Shown here in pieces: positions 1 to 5,041 of a stretch of DNA of 5,041 nucleotides. The notes beneath the pieces are model-generated. The model made no database searches. It worked only from the letters and a program-made list of their open reading frames with translations, and was not told where the DNA came from. The first letter of the stretch is position 1. The number at the start of each line of letters is the position of its first letter. This DNA is from an uncultured Planctomycetaceae bacterium (GTDB lineage: Bacteria; Planctomycetota; Phycisphaerae; UBA1845; UTPLA1), in the NCBI GenBank assembly GCA_938008425.1, contig CALLKH010000369.1, positions 1 through 5,041 on the forward strand, in the 5' to 3' direction. The translations under genes were made by a program, and so were the position numbers.

Positions 1-58
1 TCGAACCCCCAACCGCCGGTTTTGGAAACCGGTGCTCTACCAATTGAGCTACGCGCCT
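1..58 (-). tRNA. trnW: tRNA-Trp (anticodon CCA), 3' end cut off by window edge
   Basis: Read on the minus strand, the 5' acceptor arm AGGCGCG (58 down to 52) is followed by a D arm (GCTC/GAGC), a 5-bp anticodon stem CCGGT/ACCGG around the loop TTCCAAA, a CGGTT variable loop, and the first half of the T arm (GGGGG then TTCGA). The anticodon CCA lies at 23-25 and reads the Trp codon UGG. The T-stem 3' half, acceptor 3' strand and any CCA lie outside the window. It follows rpmG on the same strand. A tRNA-Trp between tuf and secE is a common bacterial arrangement (as in E. coli tufB-trpT-secE), so cotranscription with tuf/rpmG and release by RNase P are likely. Confidence 0.95.
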
Positions 59-62
59 GTTT

Positions 63-82
63 TCCGCCACATCGATGGCGGA
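63..82 (-). other. Perfect hairpin just upstream of tRNA-Trp
   Basis: A perfect 7-bp inverted repeat, TCCGCCA and TGGCGGA, encloses a 6-nt loop (70-75). On the minus strand it ends only 4 nt before the mature 5' end of tRNA-Trp and is followed by AAAC rather than a T tract, so it does not look like a terminator. It may isolate the tRNA fold from the mRNA upstream or mark a processing site in the rpmG-tRNA transcript. The structure is seen; the role is inferred. Confidence 0.55.
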
Positions 83-183
83 GAACGTTCGCTCGTGGCA
101 GCGGGCCCTCATCGGCACCGGAGGATCGCACGGGGCGAAACCAACCGGGGCAGGGGGGCGCGGACGCCGACACGCCGAGCCGG

Positions 184-360
184 TTACTTCCTCTTGATTT
201 TATGCGAAGTGTGCCTGCGGTCGACCTTGCAATACTTATTCAGGCCTTCCTTGATGCCCTCGGGAATGCCCGCCTTGGCATTGACCTCGGTGCGATAATT
301 CAGATTATCGCACTCTTTGCACTGCAACCACACAAATTCGCGCTTACTAGCCTTCGCCAT
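184..360 (-). CDS. rpmG: Ribosomal protein L33 (bL33)
   Basis: This 58-residue protein (MAKASKREFV..., ending HTSHKIKRK) is a small basic component of the large ribosomal subunit, near the E site. Family hallmarks are the CxxC pair C14/C17, the NYRTE segment (21-25, matching the NYxTE of other L33s), the KYC segment at 42-44 and the basic RRHTSHK region at 48-54. Length is normal for L33 (about 50-60). The start ATG (358-360) has GAAGG at 371-375, 10 nt upstream; a further ATG 17 nt upstream is out of frame. The stop is TAA. It sits between tuf and tRNA-Trp on the same strand, as in many bacteria. Oddity: in zinc-binding L33 the second cysteine pair is CxxC, but here it is C44-K-V-D47, so one presumed zinc ligand is replaced by Asp. 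The gene was found by reading the minus strand directly and is certain despite its small size. Confidence 0.96.
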   Translation of the reverse strand: MAKASKREFVWLQCKECDNLNYRTEVNAKAGIPEGIKEGLNKYCKVDRRHTSHKIKRK

Positions 361-370
361 GGTTCTTCAA

Positions 371-375
371 CCTTC
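371..375 (-). promoter_or_regulatory. Ribosome binding site of rpmG
   Basis: GAAGG on the minus strand, 10 nt before the ATG of rpmG. It is a moderate Shine-Dalgarno match and supports the chosen start. Confidence 0.5.
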
Positions 376-381
376 ATGCCG

Positions 382-400
382 CCCGCGACCCATTCGCGGG
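382..400 (-). other. Hairpin in the rpmG leader
   Basis: CCCGCG and CGCGGG form a perfect 6-bp GC-only stem around a 7-nt loop (388-394). On the minus strand it lies 6 nt before the rpmG Shine-Dalgarno sequence and has no T tract. It could influence rpmG translation or stabilise a processed mRNA end. The role is inferred only. Confidence 0.4.
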
Positions 401-430
401 GCCTCTGACGGGCCGAAAACCCGGCAGACT

Positions 431-473
431 CAAAAGTAAGGCGGCCTGGCCGACGCATCGACCAGGCCGGCCT
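431..473 (-). terminator. Terminator-like hairpin after tuf (weak or partial)
   Basis: On the minus strand, 20 nt past the tuf stop codon, CGGCCTGG (462-469) pairs perfectly with CCAGGCCG (442-449). A bulged base and three more pairs extend it (471-473 with 439-441), giving an 11-bp stem with a 12-nt loop. The sequence that follows reads TACTTTTG, a short interrupted T tract, so termination is probably incomplete. This would lower rpmG and tRNA-Trp transcription relative to the very abundant tuf message. There is no T tract on the plus-strand side. Confidence 0.5.
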
Positions 474-492
474 GTCTCTTCACTTGGTGAAA

Positions 493-1701
<1,209 letters not shown>

Positions 1702-1709
1702 GCCAGCGA

Positions 1710-1716
1710 TTCCTCC
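1710..1716 (-). promoter_or_regulatory. Strong ribosome binding site of tuf
   Basis: GGAGGAA on the minus strand, 8 nt upstream of the tuf ATG. It is a near-perfect Shine-Dalgarno sequence with optimal spacing, fitting one of the most highly expressed bacterial genes. Confidence 0.85.
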
Positions 1717-1877
1717 GCGAGCCTTGTCGCAATCGTTACCTAAAGGTGACTTTCCTCTGTTATTTGTCCGTTCAACTCAACTAAAAGTCGGGACGCCGTG
1801 GCCAACGCGGGTTTGGCCGGGGCCCCGACGCGCAAATCATCCAATAATCGAAGCGAGCCGGGGACGCAATGCATCCA

Positions 1878-1902
1878 GCGGCGAGGCCGCGCGGATCGCC
1901 GC
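1878..1902 (-). other. GC-rich hairpin in the tuf leader
   Basis: A perfect 7-bp inverted repeat (GCGGCGA/TCGCCGC) encloses an 11-nt loop that itself contains the palindrome CCGCGCGG. No T tract follows on either strand, so it is not a terminator. It lies between tRNA-Thr and tuf, where a processing or leader structure would be expected. In GC-rich DNA such repeats also arise by chance. Confidence 0.3.
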
Positions 1903-1986
1903 GGGACACGAAGTCGTAACGTCGTGAACCGCTTTCGCCGTTCAGGAGAGGCGGCGCCCGGCATAAAGCGCGTCGCCCCGTCGGAA

Positions 1987-2059
<73 letters not shown>

Positions 2060-2127
2060 GACTGCGAGCTCTCGCGCGCTGGTCACGGCCCCGCATCCGT
2101 TCCGGCCGCACACAAAAGCATGCGCCG

Positions 2128-2145
2128 ACGGGAAATAAGACCCGT
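2128..2145 (-). promoter_or_regulatory. Inverted repeat at the tRNA-Thr/tuf start site
   Basis: ACGGG and CCCGT (5 bp, 8-nt AT-rich loop) flank the position where transcription should begin, about 7 nt below the -10 box. The half nearest the -10 box is also the GC-rich discriminator. It could be a small operator, or a hairpin at the extreme 5' end of the RNA. It is short enough to be chance. Confidence 0.25.
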
Positions 2146-2146
2146 G

Positions 2147-2174
2147 AGTATAAGGGGAATCGGTAAGCCGTCAA
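2147..2174 (-). promoter_or_regulatory. Sigma70-type promoter for tRNA-Thr and tuf
   Basis: On the minus strand, TTGACG (-35, 2169-2174) and TATACT (-10, 2147-2152) are separated by 16 bp. Each box matches five of six consensus bases. The expected start is near 2140, leaving a leader of about 80 nt before mature tRNA-Thr. The bases after the -10 box (CACGGG) are GC-rich, a discriminator type that in other bacteria goes with stringent (ppGpp) control of stable RNA and translation genes. That regulation is an inference here. Confidence 0.8.
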
Positions 2175-2262
2175 TCGCTTCGCGTGGTTTGAGTTATGGC
2201 CCTTAAATCGGGGCACCAAAGTGCGATCGGACTTACGCCGGGTGATGCAAGTCCATCTGGAA

Positions 2263-4041
2263 TCAGGGTTTGTATGAATCGAGTGCGGGCGACGCGGCGC
2301 CGCGGCCTTGGAGGCCCCCGATCAGGGGTTGGCGGAGGTCGAAGATGACGTAGCGTTCGCCCATCAATTGCTCCGGATGAAGGCGCCGAAGCGGCTTGAG
2401 TCCGGCGCTGAACCGGACGGCGTCGTCGAGTCGCATCACGAAGAGCGCATGACTGTCGGCAAGTTCGACCACCCGGTTGAAATCGGGCTCAACGGTGAAC
2501 GCGCGATCGGCGTAGTACGCGAATTGCGGCGGGATGATGTTGCGAAACGTGTAGCCGCCGCGCGTTTCGACGAACGTGGGATCTCGAAACAAAACGATGC
2601 GATCGTCGGGGCGCGTCAACTCGGCGATTCCGCGCCATGCATTTACATCCGCTTCAAGCGACGGGGGGTGGGCCGAATAATAGCGATGAATACCGCTGAT
2701 TTCATGGCTGAGTGTCGTGGCGACGGCAGCGGCGAGCAGAACCTGCACCACGCGTCGCCGGCGCGCTTCGAACAACCGGGCCAATGTGATGACCGCGCCC
2801 GCCGCCAGCGAGGCGACCATCGGCCCGAGGTAGAAAATCCAATACTGATGAAAAAGATACTGGCGGTAAAAGAGTGCCAGCCAGATGACGCCGGTCAACG
2901 AAATGAGACCAAGAACGGAGGCGGCGTCGCACTGTGCGGGATCTTGATTCGGTTCGGCCGCGCCGATCGTCGCCGTATTCGGCCGAGGCTTCGGCCGCAG
3001 GCCGCCCGACATCCGCATGCGGATCGAAAACATCAATCCCGCGATCGCAAGAATGATCAGCGGGAGCGTCAGATTCACCTCGGTGTTGATCCACGCGCTG
3101 CCCGGCGCGGCCAGAGATCGGCCGGGGGCGTCACCCGACGCATCGCTGGCCCTGGAGGTGAAGATTGCGATCAAATCGCTCCACCGGCCGTCGAGCCCCG
3201 CGTACACCAGGAATGTCAGCATCGTGCAGGTCGCCAGAGCCATGGCGACGACGACCGCAGCGCAGGGGCCGCGAAGTCCGTTTTTCGCAGCGATGCTCCG
3301 TCGAACCAGCAGGAGCGCGAACAGCCCTGCGAAGAGACAGCCGGCCCAGTCGACCCAGATCAGAGCAATCACGGTCATGCACATGCCGGCCAGTATCGCG
3401 TACGACCGCGGACCATACTTGCCGATCGAGGTAGGGCGATCGGCGAGATCCAAGCTTGCCCGGGAATACTCGAAGCCGATCCAGAGCGTTCCGACGACAG
3501 TCATGAGAAACAGGCAGACGGCCTCGTGGTCCACCATTCGGCCGAAATACACGGAGAGCGGCATGACGGAATAGAACAATCCCGCCAGCGCACTGTGGGC
3601 CGGGCCAAATGCCTGCCGCCATAGCCTCAATAGCAGTGCGAGGGTGGGGAGCGAACAAATGATCGGAAGGAGTCGGGCAATGGCTTCCGATTCTCCGAAC
3701 ACGCTCATCCAGGCTGCGACCAGCCATACGAGTCCGGGGGGGTGTGTCGAGTAAAACGATTGATCCGCTTCGGCCGGGGCCTCCGCACCCACGGCGACTA
3801 TCGGCATTCCGTTATGAAGGGCGAATGGGTATCGGATTTGATTCCGTGCGAGCTGTGAAAAGAAGGCGCCATTCCAGTCGTGGAGACCAATCCAAGGCTC
3901 GCCGAGATCCCGCGTCAGCCCGACGCCAAAACCGATCAGGATGGCGACGACTGCCACGCCAAAAACTCGATCTCGCAACGGCTTATGAATGGTCGCGGCG
4001 TGCGGCGGAGGCTGCTCTGTCGCATATCGGTCGGTGGTCAA
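2263..4041 (-). CDS. GT-C fold membrane glycosyltransferase (PMT_2/ArnT-like)
   Basis: This 592-residue protein is predicted to sit in the inner membrane, with about 11-12 hydrophobic segments (near 26-43, 103-116, 123-142, 149-165, 172-190, 213-230, 232-247, 260-281, 325-341, 374-392, 403-421, 430-443). A C-terminal part of ~150 residues (from 451) is soluble and probably extracytoplasmic. The layout matches GT-C enzymes that transfer a sugar from a polyprenyl phosphate carrier: a first loop with an acidic residue (D55 in HDWNG), STHPPGLVWLV (98-108) equivalent to the HPPL motif of PMT_2 proteins, and FGRMVDHEAV (166-175) with a second acidic residue, D171. The start codon is TTG (4039-4041). 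No ATG or GTG lies upstream in frame before a stop, the first internal ATG (M79) is past the first membrane segment, and GGAG sits 10 nt upstream. Donor and acceptor cannot be told from sequence; there are no glycan genes next to it. Confidence 0.8.
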   Translation of the reverse strand: MTTDRYATEQPPPHAATIHKPLRDRVFGVAVVAILIGFGVGLTRDLGEPWIGLHDWNGAFFSQLARNQIRYPFALHNGMPIVAVGAEAPAEADQSFYSTHPPGLVWLVAAWMSVFGESEAIARLLPIICSLPTLALLLRLWRQAFGPAHSALAGLFYSVMPLSVYFGRMVDHEAVCLFLMTVVGTLWIGFEYSRASLDLADRPTSIGKYGPRSYAILAGMCMTVIALIWVDWAGCLFAGLFALLLVRRSIAAKNGLRGPCAAVVVAMALATCTMLTFLVYAGLDGRWSDLIAIFTSRASDASGDAPGRSLAAPGSAWINTEVNLTLPLIILAIAGLMFSIRMRMSGGLRPKPRPNTATIGAAEPNQDPAQCDAASVLGLISLTGVIWLALFYRQYLFHQYWIFYLGPMVASLAAGAVITLARLFEARRRRVVQVLLAAAVATTLSHEISGIHRYYSAHPPSLEADVNAWRGIAELTRPDDRIVLFRDPTFVETRGGYTFRNIIPPQFAYYADRAFTVEPDFNRVVELADSHALFVMRLDDAVRFSAGLKPLRRLHPEQLMGERYVIFDLRQPLIGGLQGRGAASPALDSYKP

Positions 4042-4136
4042 GTCAATCTCGCTCCGGTCGATCCATGTTACGGAGTTTACCGCACCTTCGGCCTCACGGC
4101 GCGGCGTCGTTCAGACGGCCCGAATGTAGATTGCTT

Positions 4137-4181
4137 GGTAAGTGTATTGGGCAAGTGCGAGGTGACTCACGTCCACTTGCC
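4137..4181. promoter_or_regulatory. Cluster of three GGYAAGTG sites, candidate operator
   Basis: GGTAAGTG (4137-4144) and GGCAAGTG (4150-4157) are direct copies 13 bp apart. CACTTGCC (4174-4181) is a perfect inverted copy of the second. Between the inverted pair, and almost concentric with it, is the odd-centred palindrome GTGACTCAC (4162-4170). The right arm overlaps the candidate -35 box of the RRM gene, where a bound protein could repress or activate. The repeats are seen; the binding function is inferred. Confidence 0.45.
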
Positions 4182-4204
4182 GCGGCTTTTGCCGATGTTA
4201 ATAT
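4177..4204 (+). promoter_or_regulatory. Candidate promoter of the RRM gene
   Basis: TTGCCG (4177-4182) and TAATAT (4199-4204) are 16 bp apart, and each matches four of six sigma70 consensus bases. The spacer contains CGGC-TTTT-GCCG, a small hairpin sequence. Transcription would start near 4211, giving a leader of about 160 nt. The match is moderate; an alternative -10 at TATACG (4202-4207) is possible. Confidence 0.4.
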
Positions 4205-4298
4205 ACGGAACCGGTCGGATACGACGACGTGGTATGAAGATTGCGGTTTCAAGTTGAGCCTGCGCCTTTCTTGCCTGATTCGCCTGTTCCAACCTTGT

Positions 4299-4314
4299 GG
4301 GCCGGCGTCGGCCC
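4299..4314 (+). other. Hairpin in the RRM gene leader
   Basis: GGGCCG and CGGCCC form a perfect 6-bp GC-only stem with the 4-nt loop GCGT, followed by only three T residues. It is 57 nt upstream of the start codon. A second, imperfect pairing between CCCTGAAAT (4325-4333) and ATTCGGG (4338-4344) follows. The leader is thus structured just ahead of the ribosome binding site, as in some cold-shock or autoregulated mRNAs. It could also be a weak attenuator. Confidence 0.4.
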
Positions 4315-4358
4315 TTTCGACGAACCCTGAAATCAAAATTCGGGTCGATTCATCTGTG

Positions 4359-4362
4359 GGAG
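4359..4362 (+). promoter_or_regulatory. Ribosome binding site of the RRM gene
   Basis: GGAG lies 9 nt before the ATG at 4372. It decides the start: an in-frame upstream ATG at 4297 would add 25 residues unlike the family and would place the leader hairpin inside the coding sequence. Confidence 0.7.
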
Positions 4363-4371
4363 CATTTGTGC

Positions 4372-4785
<414 letters not shown>

Positions 4786-4828
4786 TCCCGCTTTCGGGCG
4801 CCGCTCAGGAATAAATCCAAATGAACAC

Positions 4829-4862
4829 AAAGAGGTCGCTTCGGCGGCCTCTTTGCTTTTTT
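4829..4862 (+). terminator. Intrinsic terminator of the RRM gene
   Basis: AAAGAGGTCGC (4829-4839) pairs with GCGGCCTCTTT (4844-4854) around a TTCG loop, an 11-bp stem with one U-G pair. It is followed by GC and six T residues (4857-4862). The stable UUCG tetraloop plus T tract make this a textbook rho-independent terminator, 43 nt past the stop codon. Confidence 0.95.
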
Positions 4863-5032
4863 GGGCCGAAGTCCTGAACGGTCTCTCGCGGCATCGAGAT
4901 TTACGACACGAGCGGATTTGCCGGGTGTCGCGAAGACCCCACAGAACCGCAGATTTTATCTCATAAACACAAGCAGCAGCGGTCCGGAGGTCGAAATCCG
5001 TCTTCTCGAATCAGGCGGAGCGTGGAAATCAC

Positions 5033-5041
5033 TTGACAGCC
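5033..5041 (+). promoter_or_regulatory. Possible -35 box of a promoter running out of the window
   Basis: A perfect TTGACA (5033-5038) lies 3 bases from the window end. The -10 box, if any, would fall about 17 bp further, outside the window. The stretch 4863-5032 before it contains no gene that I can support. A single hexamer is weak evidence. Confidence 0.25.

Larger units (their letters stand above)
1702..1986 (-). other. tRNA-Thr to tuf spacer and tuf 5' leader
   Basis: This 285-nt stretch has no convincing gene; the open frames across it show no family signature. It holds a perfect 7-bp inverted repeat GCGGCGA/TCGCCGC (1878-1884 with 1896-1902) and a 10-bp palindrome CGGGGCCCCG (1818-1827), both able to fold in the transcript. 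I found no good -35/-10 pair, so tuf is probably transcribed from the promoter upstream of tRNA-Thr and this stretch becomes the tuf leader after tRNA-Thr is cut out. A weak or non-sigma70 promoter inside it cannot be excluded. Confidence 0.5.
2060..2262 (-). other. Intergenic spacer with the tRNA-Thr/tuf promoter region
   Basis: This 203-nt stretch between the membrane glycosyltransferase gene and tRNA-Thr has no gene on either strand. It contains the promoter at 2147-2174 and a small inverted repeat at its start site (2128-2145). The remainder up to 2262 holds only a weak 4-bp hairpin (2213-2224). Transcription of the glycosyltransferase gene may therefore run into the tRNA-Thr promoter without a strong stop. 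Confidence 0.6.
4042..4371. other. Divergent intergenic region
   Basis: This 330-bp stretch lies between the leftward glycosyltransferase gene and the rightward RRM gene. It holds a cluster of three GGYAAGTG 8-mers (4137-4181), a candidate rightward promoter (4177-4204), and a rightward 5' leader of about 160 nt with a perfect hairpin at 4299-4314. A 7-codon reading frame at 4234-4257 has no evident ribosome binding site. I found no convincing leftward promoter for the glycosyltransferase. No protein gene is supported here. Confidence 0.6.

Noticed and set aside
1740..1964. A 74-codon minus-strand frame in the tuf leader
   Set aside because: Arg/Pro-rich composition typical of GC-rich noise and no family match. 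It ends close to the tuf start, but no ribosome binding site supports it.
2213..2224. Small hairpin GCAC-TTTG-GTGC downstream of the glycosyltransferase as its terminator
   Set aside because: The stem is only 4 bp, extends only with a bulge, and is followed by just three T residues; too weak to call.
2308..3624. A 438-codon plus-strand open frame opposite the glycosyltransferase
   Set aside because: It is very rich in Arg, Asp, Glu and Gly with no recognisable domain, while the opposite strand gives a coherent multi-spanning GT-C protein.
4063..4068. ATG just upstream of the glycosyltransferase TTG start
   Set aside because: It is in another frame and runs into a stop after seven codons, ending one base before the TTG, so it cannot start the long protein.
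4234..4257. Seven-codon reading frame (MKIAVSS) in the RRM leader as a regulatory leader peptide
   Set aside because: It has no ribosome binding site and no run of codons suggesting attenuation; its length is expected by chance.
4297..4371. Upstream ATG at 4297 as the start of the RRM protein
   Set aside because: The added 25 residues do not resemble the family. A good ribosome binding site precedes the ATG at 4372, where the RRM begins in the usual way.

Overview
The window is a GC-rich bacterial chromosomal segment, most likely from a planctomycete (phylum Planctomycetota). The best clue is EF-Tu: its switch I region lacks the near-universal bacterial RGITI motif and reads KILTI after a short insertion. 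From memory this resembles planctomycete EF-Tu. The lineage call is an inference; no database was searched.

The left 2.2 kb is a conserved translation cluster read on the minus strand. In transcription order it holds a sigma70-type promoter (2147-2174), tRNA-Thr(GGT), a leader of about 285 nt, tuf (EF-Tu), a hairpin with an imperfect T tract, rpmG (ribosomal protein L33), a short perfect hairpin, and tRNA-Trp(CCA), which is cut by the window edge. This order (thrT-tuf-rpmG-trpT) is the classical lead-in to secE-nusG-rplKAJL-rpoBC, so secE is expected just beyond coordinate 1. The products work together: EF-Tu delivers aminoacyl-tRNAs, including the two encoded here, to the ribosome of which L33 is part.

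The middle (2263-4041, minus) is one long gene for a multi-spanning membrane protein of the GT-C glycosyltransferase fold (PMT_2/ArnT-like). It has a TTG start and an extracytoplasmic C-terminal domain. It lies upstream of the tRNA-Thr promoter on the same strand and has no evident functional link to the translation genes.

The right part is a 330-bp divergent intergenic region followed on the plus strand by a small RNA-binding protein: one RRM domain plus a tail of 40 glycines in 48 residues. The gene has a structured 5' leader and ends in a textbook intrinsic terminator with a UUCG loop. Three copies of an 8-mer (GGYAAGTG), two direct and one inverted, cluster at its candidate promoter and are the best candidate for an undescribed regulatory site. 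The last ~180 nt hold no gene; a TTGACA at the very end may be the -35 box of a promoter that continues outside.

I found no mobile element, CRISPR array or defence system. The most notable points are the altered GTPase motifs of EF-Tu, a three-cysteine L33, the hairpins around the tRNA and ribosomal-protein genes, and the repeat cluster before the RRM gene.
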